Part shown: positions 35,188 to 50,100 of the stretch, in pieces
Layout of the letters: every line of letters starts with the position of its first letter
How positions within the stretch are numbered: the first letter of the stretch is position 1
Assembly (NCBI RefSeq): GCF_031877795.1
Contig: NC_133954.1
Span: 10,507,466-10,571,465 of the forward strand
Direction: 5' to 3'
Source: Strix aluco
Taxonomy: Eukaryota > Chordata > Aves > Strigiformes > Strigidae
Length of the DNA: 64,000 nucleotides
Position numbers and translations under genes: made by a program
Notes under the pieces: generated by a model
Seen by the model: the letters and a program-made list of their open reading frames with translations, nothing else
What the model was told of the DNA's origin: nothing
Database searches by the model: none

Positions 35188-38100
35188 CTGCTGATCAACA
35201 CAAGAAGATGGTATGAAATCTACAGCATGTCCTTTTAATTCTAGCATTTTAAAGTATATTACCACAAGTCATTACTTGGTAAGGAAATTAAACAAGAGCG
35301 GCTAACATTAGGCAAAGGTATGTAAGATATTACAACTGAGATCAAGGAGCAGTATGCTACTGCTGGGATTTGGTAGGCTATTTCAAAAATGCAAGAACTG
35401 GTAGGGAATGGGAAAAAACATGTTACAGGAGGGACATAAGATGGTGACACTGCATTTTATGAAGTTAGTCTCTGCCTAACCTTACACCTGGAAATCATAC
35501 TTCTCAAAAGTTGAAAAGGAATGCTCGACCCACCATCCCCAAGTTCAGTAATTTTAAGGGCTTACATGAAAACTTACCAAGTGAACTACGTTCTGTTACC
35601 TATAAATTCAAGCTCAGGTTACCCAAAGTAATGACATTATGCACTCTCAGTATTTCTGTTCACATTTACACATCGCCAATTTGCAGTTGGTCTAGGTTTG
35701 GTCCTTGTAAGACATCCACATGCTACATTTTGTGTGTACCTGATTAGCAGCCTGGGTGGGTGTCACTCTGGAAATATCAGGAATAGGTGGCTACCTTTAC
35801 CATTTGATAGGGCTGCTCATCAGAACTGTAAAATGATTATTAGTTTATCTGAGTTTGGTAGCAGCTTCCCCTGCTGCAGCCTTGAGTGATGTACACAGAT
35901 CCACATGGAAGATGTGCACTTTGGTTCATGTTACTTATATAGTCAAGTTTTAAGTTGAGTCAAAAATCTCACTCTCTCTGTCATGGAAGAGGAGCTCTTC
36001 CATATCATAGAAGTGCTAGCCCAAATACTTCTTTCATGTCTAAAAAGAAGAGATCAAAGTTAGAATACTTACAAGGGGGGCTGAGATTTCTTCTGACATG
36101 GGAGATTTTAGGACATATTTTTTCTTTTCTGGAATGAGAGGCTTCACAAAGATAACATAAGGCTTAAACTCAGGAGTCCTCAAGTGCTTTACCGCCTGTG
36201 AACAGATATTTTTTGTTACACCATTTTTTAATTTTTTTTTTGTTGTTGTTATATGTCAATGATCTACTCAAACTGGGTTCAACAGTTTCACTAGTACACA
36301 GTGTGGTGTGAAGTCCTGCATACTATACATCTGACCACAGTAATGTTTTGCTCTTCAAAAGAGGGGTTAATGTCAGTGTCCTGGCTAGCTTATAAGAGCA
36401 CGTGAGCTTCCTGGAGCATGGTCTAACTGCACACCTGCTTTGCTATACATTGTGATATCACCAACAAGGACATGGCAAAAGATACTGAGAAAAGTATACC
36501 AAAAAAAAAAAAAAAGATGACTTGACAGGCAAGTTACGGTTTGCTTTGCTTAAGAGGCCAAACACTGGAAATTTTAAATGTGGAATTCATCTGAGGAGGT
36601 ATTACAAGTCTTTTCCTAGCCCAGTTACAAAATCTGAATCAATATTTCAAAGATTAAATCCCAGTATGGAGGGATTCAGAGCAGGTATACTGGCACCGAT
36701 TACAACACTAGCAATGCTTCAGAGACAACAGGAAGGAACAAGAATGAAAAACCCATCCACACGCTCTAAGCATTTTCTCTACGACTTGAGCAGGCTAGGA
36801 CAGTGATGCACATTTCTCCTACAGCAAGGGAAAAATCCCACAGTGAGAACTGATAAAGTGTCATCTGGGCTGTATCAGACATCTAGGAACTAAACACTGC
36901 ACTGCTTTCTAAAGAGCCCTATTCCGCTTAGCTAGCAATCAGGCCACCTCTTAGAAACACAGGTTCTGAGAGCAGTACTGTTTTTTGCAGGGCAAGTAGC
37001 CACAAATGGCGAACGCATCAGTTACTTAGGCTGGCAGCCTAGTAAGAAATACTTGCTTTCTTTAAAATAAGCTGCAGAACTTACTTCAGGTACCACATCC
37101 ACCAAACAAACCTTCTTTTTGGCCATCACGGACCGGATTGCCTCAAGACTTGTACCATACAGATTTTCTTTGTATTCTCCATGTTCCACAAATCTAAAAA
37201 GTCAATGCATTTTTAAATACCATCCACAAAGAATATTTAACTTACAATATTTGATAGCTGTTTACTGAAGTCACAGTAGTCAAAGGGGGTGTGTGTGTGT
37301 GTTTCTTTTTCCTGATTATTTTTTTTCCTTCTGGTTGCTTAGTGGCAATAGTCTTCACATGTCACTAATAGCTAATCAGCAGTACTGACAAATAGGGGAG
37401 GAAGCTGCATTATTAGTTCAGTTGACTGGTGATCAAGCCTAACAGAAGAAAGAGGATGTTTTTCACAGAAAATAGAACAAAGCTGGTAAGGAAACAGACT
37501 CCAATTCTTCAATCTCCTGGGAGACCGGCCAAAAATCTGTACTTCAGAAAACACTCGCTCTTACAGAAAGTTCTTTATATCCACAGATTCAGTCTACAGC
37601 ACACTTTAAAGTGGACTTATGAATGAAACTTGTTACCCATCATACTAAATGGAGAGTAAGTAGGCCCAACTACATTAGCTCTTATTTTCACTACATTAAA
37701 TTCTGACCAGTCATACTACTTACGATATGCAGGCTTAAATGCTAGCTTAAAATCCTCCTACTAGTCCTATGTTGTTTCTAAATTGCTTCTTACTAAATTT
37801 CTGAGTTCACGCTAACAGCCTAGACTGAATAAAAAGCTTTTTACCTGGGAAGCTGAACCCTTCTAAAACAGCTGGAATTCACACTTCAACTTCACACCTG
37901 ATTTCAGTATTCATATGATGTAAGATTTAACTAGCAATATTTTTTGAATACAGTCAATTATGCCTGTATTTTAAAATGAACTCACTTGTTTTGCTGCACA
38001 TCTGTCTCAAATGATTGCTTAGAGACAAAATTGTATTCTACTCCCTCTTTCTCATGACTTTTCTTTGACCTGGTGGTATCTACAAGAGAATGGAAGCAAG

Positions 38101-41100
38101 ACACAGGAGACACATCAGCCTTTGCATACAACTGTATTTTCTCTGTTTAGTTCCAGTCACATTTTTGTGACCTCAAACAAGGTAGTTACACACTGGCAAA
38201 TTCAAATTAACAGAAAATATAAATCAAACATTACAATTCTGTTTTAAACTCAATCTCAAAAATTGTAGGACCAAAAATGAAGTTGTTTTGCTCCCAAGCA
38301 TGCTATAACTAACACAAAAATTAGGAGACACACTTCTTACATCCAATAGAAACAGTAGAGTATATCCTGTGGAAAACAATATGTCTTAGCTGTTTGGAAT
38401 ACTGGACTCTCATTTTCTTTGAAAGTTAGAAAATAAAAATAGGAAATATATGAAGTGCTATTATGTTACTTCTGAATTTAAAGAATATCCCTGGCTGTTT
38501 TCCTATGCTACTGTGAAACTTACATAATTATGTATGTCCCTTACCTCTGATGTCCTAATTTCTTTTAATAATTGTTATTGCTGTAGGAGAAGCTTTGGTA
38601 ATCATGCTAGAAATTTATGCCTGGCCATAAAAGTGATGTCTGCTATTTTTTGTGTACATGTTTAAATTCAAATAAAAATTACACATATGAGTTCTACTGC
38701 TAACTAGTTGAACGTCTGCCTGACATTTCTTAAAAGTCTTCAATAACATATAAACAGTGCCCTAAGTGTTGATTTTTTGGATTGCAAAAGTAGCTTGTTC
38801 GGGAATACAAATATTGATGGAATTTTTTTTGTGTCTAAATTTTTTTTTGGAAAATAATCCAGAAAAAAATTTCAGTGTAACTCTAGCCACAGAATCATGC
38901 AGCAGAATCACTAATTTCTCTGTCACTGTGACTGCTGGTTTGAACAACCTAAATACAGTAATCAAAAATCTTAAATCTTGTAAAAATTTTGACTTGGTTT
39001 ATTGCTGACTACTTTTTTTTTTTTTTTTTTAAACTTTAGCTGGTATGATATTCTGAAGAAAAGTCATCCTCTTTTAAACACTTATAATGTTTTGGCTGAA
39101 TCTTAAGATACTAGTTTTTCACACTAGTTCTTTTTGCAATTTACAACCTTATTTTTTGTTCCTGCATTCAGTTTCTCATTTCTTTAATGGACCCAGAAAA
39201 TGCAATCTGTTCACCTGGGAAAACACAATTGAAAAAAATCAACCAAGTTGACAAAATTCCGAAGTGTGTATGTGCCAAGTTATGTAGTGATCTGTTCCGC
39301 TATTAAGGACAAACACAGTATATTACCATGAGAAAAATAATTTGAAGTACTTCTGAAATATGCATATAATCAATAGTCAAACCACAAATTACCATTCATC
39401 AAAGCACTGAGCACTATACTACTACTATACCATTTATGGAATAAAGTGGCAACACAGAAAAGTCAGTAAGTTTTACTCACGTGGAACTGCAACACCATAT
39501 TCCTGTGGGTTCTCTGACACAACTTTCTGCTTGAGCTCACTTAATTTGGCCCCCAAACAACCTAATAAAATAGAACGACTGACAGATTTCTGTGTGGAAT
39601 GAAATACTGCAAAGAGAATAAATGATATCAATTTCTCACAAATAATGATAACAGGAGTGTGCTTGAAGAAACCTGTACATGAGAGACCTCATCACCTGCC
39701 ACATTCTGCTTTGAAAAACATCATCAGGAACAAACTGAATCCTGAACAGCTGTTGGAAAAAACATTTGTCAGAAAACCTGACATCTTAGCAGTCAGTTTT
39801 ATGAGATACCCTTGATTTCTTGGGTATCTAGGAAAACTGGCTTAACACAAATATGTTAAGCACACTGAATTAAAATAGCATGCAAAATTCTGTTAGATAA
39901 TTCTAAAATCTACCTTTTCAGCCACTTTTTATCCACAGCATAAAGTATGCACATGTTTGAGTGAAAACCAATGGAAAGTGAATCAGAAAAATGAGAAATA
40001 GTCCTGCATCATTATTTTTAGGAGGATTTGGTGCATTTGGTTGGGTTTTGTTTGTTTGTTTTTAAATGTCATTTAGAAGAAAAGAACAACTTCTGACCAA
40101 ACCCAGAAAAACCTTTAAAAAAACCACCAGAACCACAAAAACCAAAACCAAACACCTAAAGAAAGCCTCTTGGAGTGCAGCCGGTAAGGGAAGAGGGAGA
40201 TATGTGAAGAATTCTGAATCAATTATGTATCTCACCAATCAAAACCACCAGCCTCTGCTGTTCACCAGGCTGCTGCTGATACTTCGTGACTTCTTCATAC
40301 GTTAGGAACTCTGCTGCATCTGCCTGCTCAGCTTGCTTTCCTTCATTCAGATTGTTCTCCTTCTCTTTACGACTTAATCTAAAGCTCCTGCGTAAGCCAG
40401 CTGTAGAGGAAAACAAAAGATATATTAAACTGTGTCTCTACTTATCTAAATTTTCAATCTCCTTCAGCTAGTAGTTACCCTTTGAATACGAGTTACGAAT
40501 TTTTTTTATAAACAAATCAGTGCTCATATGCTAATCTTACAATGAAAAATCTGTGTATCAGGTAGAAAACCAAGCACCCAATCTATAATAAAACCCCCCT
40601 CATATCACCTTGAGTTGCCAAGTGTTGGCTATGCCTCTGCAGAGAGATAATTCAGTTTATGAATATATGGGAAATTAACATAAATAAGCTAGTTTTTCTT
40701 CTTTAATATGGGGGTAGTTTTTTGGAGTGGGGTTTTGTTTTGCTTGTGGGTTTTTAGGGTTTTTTTGGTGGGAGGGTGTTAGGGAAGAGGAAAGGGATTT
40801 TCGTTTCTCACCTATGTACTGTCCGTTGAAGTATCCTTCGCAGTCACAGTCTTCTGTAAATTAAAAAGCAGGGTGGGGGGAGGGTAAGGGCACAGGGGAA
40901 AGGCAAGTGAGAGGGGAAGAGGGAGGTATCTTAAACAGTGCCTGCGATACAAGTCTGGGTCATTGCTGAGGGAAGGAGAAGTTTTATATCCTCCATTATA
41001 CACACAGACTTTTCTAACACGAATATTAGTGATACAAAAAAATTATCTGCCTTGGCTAGTGGCTTGTGTTTTAAAAAAAATCTTTGATGTCGATAATGCA

Positions 41101-44100
41101 CAAGAAAATTTTACATCTCAGTAGTTACAGATCCTGGAATTTATGCTCTTCAACATTTATTACATTTCATCAGCACTGCTGCTAAAAGTATAATATTCAG
41201 ACTTAAGTAAAAAAGAATAATCTGCAAACACAGAGATCTTTTTTTAATGTACGACTTTACAAATGGGTATGATTGTGTAAGAATAATTGCCTCTTCTGAC
41301 ATTTCAGGCTCATTTGGGCTTGAAAAAAAAAGGAATCAGAGATGACTGAAATACGAGCTCTAAACAACTTCATTTTGACTAAGTTAAATTATCATTGCTT
41401 ATTAATTTTTTATTAAAAATTTAAAGTTGATGCTTTTGTCATACACACGTATGCAAAATAATTTACGAATCTACGTTAAAAAGAGCCAGCCTACCCCTCC
41501 TCAAACTACAACCACTCCCAAGGCCCCTAAAAGTATGCAAAATAAACCATGATACTTAGCTGCAAAACACTATGCTGCTATGCTAAGACAAATACCGAGT
41601 TCTCATACTTCCTGAAAGAAGACTATGTGGCTTGTTAAAATTTATGCACCTGTGCACTGCAATATCCACAGAACTCTACTCATTTTAAGAAGGAGGTGTA
41701 TGGTTTTGGGACAAGCCCAATCACAGGCAAAAATATATGCAGCTTAAACTTTAATAAAATGCACCAATCCAGAGAAGGTTTTGGTTTTTAATGAATAGTT
41801 GCATGCAGTTATGTAATCAAGCAATGCCAACGTATATTCATAAAACATTATGCCTACATTAACAGAAGATACTAGTAGCAACAGCTAAGATCAGAGCTAT
41901 TTTCTATTGTCGAAGATAGGCTCTAGTTTCATACTCGTGCTTCGATAGGTTATACCAGTCACAGCCAGCTAATCATCACACATTATGATTAGTACTTTCA
42001 CCAAAGTTGATGGAATACCAATACTTAGAATGTTATTCTCAAGAAGCATGTGTAATGTGAAAAAAATTAAAAAAAAAATAAAATCGCAGCATGCAGAATT
42101 CAACAGAAAATACCTGATATTTGGAAAGGCGTGTGGTACAGTGACATATAAACTGCATGGGCCCAACACAGTTGCTCGTAATGAAAATAACACAGAAAAC
42201 AGTCCAAATGAACAGTGAAGAAAAATCAATTTGGTTTGATACAGGTGCTCTAAGATGTTAAACCCCAATATTTGTTAAAAAATACCAGATAAAGACAGCA
42301 TTTAACTTTCAACTCTTTCAACCTCACTCAGAAACCTACAGAACACGTAAATGAATATCAGAAGACACAAATCTTTTCTCTTGAATCGTGAGTAAATTTG
42401 AAAGTTATCATTACCTACGTCATCAATCCAAATTAAATTAGTTTAAATAACAACTCAGGAAGAAACTGCTGTAGGAATAAGCTATATCTACTATTCCCTT
42501 TGCTTGGGGGTTTAGAAAGTATTTTAGAAAATGCATTGGTTGTTTATATTCACACAGAAAATGAGTTAGCAGGGTACCTACCTTTATCAGAAGACTGATC
42601 ATCTGTAGTTAGCATGAAAGGCAGAGTTGGTATGATATTAAAAGACTGGCAAATGATTGAGTAAAATTAGAGGGAATGGAATGGAAGGTTCTTCTGGGCT
42701 GATTTGCTTAACAGGCTTTTCTATCTTAAAAAAAAAAATGCAGTAATGTACCCTTATCAACTGATTAAAGATTTTTTTGTTAAAATTCAGTATTATAACT
42801 AGTTATCACCTTAATTGTCTTATGAACGCCTGAGAAAAAGCCTAAGTAGCAACACTCATTACATGCCTCCTAACATTGAATGTAATGGAAACTAATTTGG
42901 AAAAGCTTTGTTTAAATCAATAATGCTATTTTACGATTTGGTTGAGCATCCGCCCTCCTCTTTGTAGCAGAAGAATACCTGTATCTCTTCATTACATGTG
43001 CCATGCACCACGGGTCAGAAGTTCACTTATATCGCTGAAGATGGGCAATTTCCAGATTCCTAGCCTACATGAGGGTGACACAATGTCTGGCATCAGTGTC
43101 ACATGGCTGCCCCACCCATCAGTAACAGCTGTAGTGAAGTACCCAAGAGCAACAGGAACATTATATTCTGGGATAATACAGAATGTCTTCTGCCCTTCAT
43201 CACTGACTAGCAATTTCATCACAAGTAGCAGTTTTTGTGTGAATAATTCACTGACAGAGGCTTCAGAGCTGTAAATAAGAATCACCTCAAAGTCTACTTA
43301 AGACCAGCTCTGTAATGCTAAGCCTGAAATGCAGACGGTAGTGCCAGCTCCAGTGACTTTTATCCTCCTTAAAGCTACAGTTTAATTTCATATGAGCCTA
43401 GTCATTTCATGCACTTATGTAAGAATTTCAAGAAGTGTGGAGTGGGTTACTTTTGCAGCTTTCAAGTTTCAAACCATAGAAAAAATGTGAACACTAGCAT
43501 ATTTTAAAGCATCTAAACAACGTGTAAGGCCTTATGTTCTTGAAAGCAGGAAGAGAGGGACAGCCAGTTTTTTTGAAAACAATAAGCACTAGCAACACTG
43601 GATAAAGCTCAAACCCAAATCCTCTCATGTGGCAGCTTGTATCCATGCAAATCAATCAATGACAGATTACACAAAACATGTTCAAACACACCATTATTGA
43701 CGTAACAGAAAAATACCGAGAGGTTGGTATCAACTAAGACATCACTGAAGGAACAGAACAAACTTACATAATGGTTTCTTCGTAGTTCTGGGATTCTGAA
43801 GAGTGCCTATTGTTCTTCTGTAAGTCAACCGTCTAATAGAAAATAATTATATGTTAGCCATGTCAGCTCAGAATTGTAAAGAATGTGTAGCATGTTCTAA
43901 CATTGAAAATAAAAAATGAAATAGTGCTTTTCCTTGAAAAACATAAATGTCTCTGATTCAACATTTTAAAAGAGTTTTTCTTTAAAGCTGTGAGGGTCCC
44001 AGATTGCTACTGATAAGTGACTGAGAGAGAAGATGGTAAAACATTTTAGGTTTTCATACATCAGAGCACAAAAATCAACAGCACATTACATTTTTCAATG

Positions 44101-47100
44101 TATTTTTTAATGTAATTTCCTTTTCTCCACCCAATCTTTTTTGCAAGATTAAGAGAACTATTGTATTCTATTCTATTTCTGCTAAGAATCCAACTTCTAT
44201 TTGCCATTTTTACAAAGAATAGGTAAAATTCCTGTCTGCCACAATCCTAAAACTACTAACCTCAAAGAGAACTCAGAAGTAGATAACCTTTGTCCAAAAC
44301 AATCACTGCAGTTATGCACACTTAGAAATTATCCATTGCCTTCCAGATCAGTTTGGAGTTTTCTGTAATTTACTAGTAAACCCAGCTTGTGTAGAAATGT
44401 AAGAACAGGGTATCAAGTAAAAATTTCTGAAGTGTTAAAATCATGAACCAGAGCTCAACTCCTAATCTCCCAGTCTTTGCTCAAAAGAGACAACCCCACC
44501 CCACCCCAAAAACCCAACGCCAAAAAACCCCGAACAACCTAGCACAAAAAAACCAAACCCCAAGAAACCTCTCACTGCTAGCAACAGAAACCACATTTTC
44601 TTCCCAAGTGTTTTTTGCAACAGACCAACATTCATAACAGACTAAAGAAGATGCTCAGGCATTTACAGTCACTCAGGGAAACGGACACTGAAGCCATTTC
44701 TATATTCTTACATATACTGAAATGTAGTTTACAACAACTGAAAAAAAAAAGGACTATGGTGCAGCAGCATCTGTTGACATATATGCATCCATAGGAAGAG
44801 GGATACAGCTGTTCAGGCAGAATTTAACTAGTATTTCAAAGGAGCATTCATACAGTGGTGTAAAGTCCTCTATCAGAAACCTTACGCAAATCTTGGAGGC
44901 CAGCAATAGCATCAGAACTGTTTAATTTTTGGACACCCCACCTTTGTAACACCTACAATCCAAAGAAGACACATCCAGTAATTTGGAGTAAGAATCACAC
45001 AATGAGACCACTGGCCTAAATCAGATTCCTTCTTAAATATACAGACTTCTGTACTGTAAATACAAGACTTGAGGGATATTTTTGCTTTAGAAGATACACC
45101 TGTCTTTCTGTGAAAACAAAGAAACTTCAAGCTCTAGAAGGAATCCAGGTCCAAGCTAAAAACTTTTAGGACCCAGAAAAAGGATCATACCCTTTTTTTC
45201 TACTACTACATGCATAAATTCAAAATTGTTACAATAAACCAGCATTTTCTCTTATACTATGGAAGTACAAGTCTGTGAAATACAGAGTCTCCATAAGCCA
45301 ATAGGGTCAACAGACTGACATTCCACATTTCATTTCATACAGGCTTGTGTAGCAAGTGCTTCTGTCCTTATGCTACAAAGCATAAGTCAATGACAAATTA
45401 GCCAAGAAAAGCTAGGAAGTTTATTATACAATTGGAGAAGATGCAGCTTTTTAGCACTTTTCTGTAAGCATCTGGTGTGCACCCTGACATGATCCTGCCC
45501 TTCATTTCCTGTGAAAAAAAGCAGCATAAAATCAGTGTGACACTGTTTATGTGGAAAAAAAATAAATCTGTAATCTTCATTGACAAACCTTTCTTGGAAC
45601 TGTTTTGAGGGGATCAAGCCTGCCCTGAGGTTGGTATCTCCAACACGCTTTGCTTGCCACCATGTGGGATCATCTTGGCTTACAACTTCTAGGACGTGTC
45701 GTCTCTTAAATGGCAGTCCAGCCTCCTGGCAAGGAATGGCTCTGTCTTCTTTGGGATTATAGCAGAAAAGCGCCCTCATAAACACCTTTAAAAGAAAGTA
45801 ACATAGCCTTTCTTCTTTTCCTATTTGGAATTTCAAACTACTCTTAAAAGGTTTCCCCAGTGCTTACACTGCTAACTATACTCTTTATCTCTCCTTTATG
45901 CTTTACAGTACTCCAAAATACTGAAACCTAGCAAGCTTCACCTGTATTTTGACTTGCTCACGCAGAAAAATAAACTAACTTTCAAGCACATATCCAGTCA
46001 TTATGTAGTGGCATTGTGGAACATGGGACTCAAAGTTCCAAGAAACACAGTTCAGAGTCTATGCAAGTACAAAATGCAACAAAGGAAAAAAGATTAAGGG
46101 GAGGAAGAAAACAATAAAAAGGGATTTATAGCAGAGTTGCCCAATTATAAAGACTGTCCTTAAAAATAATCCTTTAATGCATCAAAATCTACTATTCAAC
46201 TTTGGATTTCTATCTTACCACTATTTAACACATCACAGAACTCCTTTTAAAAGTGATTTGCAGGGCTTCAAGGAGAAATTTGGCAACTGAGAGCAGGGAA
46301 GCAGAAATAGAGGTTAACAGAGGAATCCTGTAAAGGGACCAGTTGAACAGTAAGCCACTGCTGATCAAGGAGGGCAAATGACGCAGAGAGGCCTGCTGAT
46401 GTTTGCAGTGGGCTAATTGGGTCAAATGATGAATGCAGCTCCGTTTACAAATAGGTCTGTTTTGACTCAAGTGAATGGCAAAATGCCCAGAGATAATGGA
46501 CAGATAGAAGCTGTCATGGTAAGAGAAGACTGGCAGGAACACCAATTTTAATTATGTGAACAAAAAGAAGAGGCTAGATTTCAGAAATGCTATGAAAGAA
46601 CATGTGCCAAGATGATGAAGAAGAGAGAAGTCATCTAAATAGTTCTACTGAATAAAAAGGGCACTGTATTTTACAAGAAGCTGCTCTACTATCTTTATAG
46701 TTCAATTGTGGATCTGTGAGACTTCTCACTGCAACAGCAGGAATCTTGCATTTACAGAGATGTCAGAATTGTGTGTATGTGAAGACGTGTGCTTCAGTAT
46801 TTCACCAAGTTGCATACCTTGCTGTCTTTTAGACGATCTTCTTCTTTGATGGCTGGAATTATTTTTAATGTTATGGATCCCTGAGACTGAGCCTGAGAAA
46901 GAGAGAAATGTTTTTTACTTTGAAAGTAGGCCAAGGATATAATGCAGACTATTCAAGTTCCAGTTTAGGAGTTAGCGTCTGTCTCCTCAGAACTTTAACA
47001 GGCCAAGCTAATCCACTATTTAACTTCATTACAGAGACTATCATGGTGTTCCATAAATCCTCCACAACAGTGTCTTCCCCATGGAGACATCTACAGTAAC

Positions 47101-50100
47101 TACTTGGCGAGAACATATTAAGACCTGCTTTAAAATTGCTTCAGTTGCTTTTAGCAGCTGCATTAATTTCTGGATTACAGTTCACAGGGCATTAAATAAC
47201 TTCAGTGGCTTTTAGTACGACACTAACTTAAGTTTTTGCAGACTAACCACTTCAAAGCGCTCCTTTGAAAAATACTGCTATATTTTCCCACAGAGTGGCT
47301 AACTGGTTAGGATGAAATGTAAACATCTACAAAGTAAACATCTACTTTCACTCTAAAGATCTTTGCTAGTAAATGTCAATTATTAGTTATAGTAAATTAA
47401 AAAGCACTTCTAGGTGCTTTGAAAATCTGGAATAGGTTCCTCGGATCTATTTTAGATGCCTTAATTTGGATAAGATGAACCATGTCCTAGAGAAGTCTGC
47501 TGTTCTGCACGGATTAAAAAGGAAACCCAGACAACAATCTGCTTGGGCAACATTTGTAGCTCTTCCTCAAAAAAAAACCCCAAACTGTGAAAAAGAAACT
47601 ATTACATTGAAGGCACTTAAAACAGGGCAGATGAATAGCATCCCAGGGTCCCCACAAATAAAACTTTACACAGTATTTCAAAACACGATTTTGATCCTCC
47701 CCCTGCCCAAGTTAAAAGCAGTCATTCTCCTTATTCAGGATTATTTTGATCTAAATTTAAATTGTGTGATGGAACCAATGCCAGATACTTTAGTCTCCTA
47801 GCATTGCCATTCTTCTCACCATGTCCCTAACTCCACTCCACACCAGGACAAGGGGGAACCACAAGAGGGGAGTCACAGACAATTAAGTGTAAGAGCTATG
47901 ACACTTTCTACCAAGATTTGTGGGCATTAATGTTAGAGAAGCTCAAAGAATTTGCTAGTGTCGCAAGGGATCTGCTGGTAAAGAACAGACCGACAGCTCT
48001 ATTGGACACACAGCCGAGACTTTCTTCAGATTCCTAACATATCATATTGTGAATATGGTATCTTCTAGGAATGCACTTTTAATCTGCAATTTGCTCGTCA
48101 TAAACAAAGCATGAAAGGGAAGTTCCTGACAGAGCAACATGTAACTTCATATTTGTATCTTACTTGGTACCAATTCAGTTCACAGAAGTTTCTGAAGTCA
48201 AAAGGAGAAGACTAATCCACTGGGAGAAGAAAAACTAAATGCAAAGACAAGCAGGGATTGCATCTTTTAGCTCTATACATATTTTAAACTCACGGTTAAA
48301 TTTCATCATCTATTGTAATTACTAGATCACCCAACAGAAAAGATACTGAAATGAAAATCAGTGCAGACCAAAATCTGACTTATTTCTTCCGGTCGTTTGT
48401 GAAGCACAGTAATACCATTGACTTCTCTTAGTTCATCTCCAACATGGACAAGACCTGAAAAGATGGTAAGTAAATTAATATTAGTCTACAGACTGGAAAG
48501 CACCACTCCTCTGATGTCCGACCTAAGTCAACAGCACGTACCTCCTCTCCTCCCTCCCCCAGCTTAATGGATTTCCTACTAGAGCCAAGTGCCTCCATTG
48601 GCAATGTGCGCTGAAGTCTCCCACCTTTACTCTGAGTGGCATTTTTTTCCCATGCAGCACAGTCTCATAGGAGACCAACATGGAGATGGAGAACATGTGG
48701 CAAGATACTCTGGAAAATCACTGCCTCTATATTTGGATCACCACTAAGAATGTAAAACTGGAATAGTTTCACGAGGATGACCAAATCTTGTAGAGTCAGG
48801 AGACACGCTGCTGACTATAAAGGCAGAAATAACATGGCTGTCAACTGACAGAACAACACTCCAGTGTCCCAGAAAGAATGTTGGACTAATTTTTTTTTTA
48901 ACAAGCCATGAAGAGACCCTTACAAGTTTTAGGCTTGTTTATCCAGTTCAGTAACAAATGTTGTACTTGTGTTATATAACTCATGTTAACTGACATAAAA
49001 GAATTTCTGAGTAAAGCAAACAGAAAACAACACATGATATACTGAATAAACCAAGATACTAGATTAAATGTGAAAAACATTCTTTTCTTTCTTCTAAAGC
49101 TTAGTTACTTCTTTCATCTCTGATGGCATTTTTTCCTAGGAGCTATTTTAGAGAAAAACATATCTAATTAAATTAACAGATTACTGATGAAATGCAGAAA
49201 TGCCAAGTGCATGCTCTAGTCATTTCACATTACATTTATCAGATTACACTAATTTGAAGAATGATAACAATCAAGAAGAAAGCTGTAATTAGCTAATATT
49301 TTTTCATCACAGTAATTCATTAATTTTGGGATTGCATTACTTGTATATTAAAAAAAGTGCATGAGGCTTGGATTCTATCCATCTCATATAAGGCCAGTTC
49401 AGCTTGTTTAATAAAATCTGGATGATCACCACCTAGAAAAATGGAAGGTCAACTACTACGTGAATTAATCCTGTAGATCATGAAAGCATACTGAATGACA
49501 ACCTACACACAGAAGCCTATCCTTCCTCTAGGCAACAGAAATTCAGTTGTCAAGTGAGCTTACCATGTAGGCTCCCTTTATAATCAGTAAGGAAGAAAGG
49601 CGATTCCAGCAGTGACCTGCCCCATTCTAAAGCTTGCTGGCATGATTTGTTTCTCCAGCAATGTCCATCTCGCTCCACTGACTACACAGGGTGCCCACAT
49701 ACAAGTTCAGACTTAACATCTAACAGTTGCCTATTAAGATGGATAGGCTGTTATATATTTACAGACTATTTAAAAAAAAAAAAAAAAAAAAAGATTAAAC
49801 ACCCATGTCCAAAGAACTGATTTTGGAACGAATAACCATCAGATTTAGTTAGAGATTATTGCCCTAGGTATGTGTATACAGTACATGCGTGCATAATTTT
49901 GGAAATTTTAAAACAGTTTACAAATGCAATTTTAAATCCCCTTTTCTTCAGAAAGTTACCACTGCGATCAGCTGCACCACCTCTCATGATCCTTGCTACA
50001 ATCACAGCTCCTGTATGCTCATCTCTTCTGATGGTAGCTCCCTGAAATAAAACATAAGGCCCCGCCCCCCCCCCCCCCCCCCAACCCATCGTAAGAAATT

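Noticed and set aside
40066-40305. Lys/Thr-rich plus-strand ORF ([10 protein letters not shown]…)
   Set aside because: Low-complexity A/C-rich intron sequence antisense to MPP3; no exon features.
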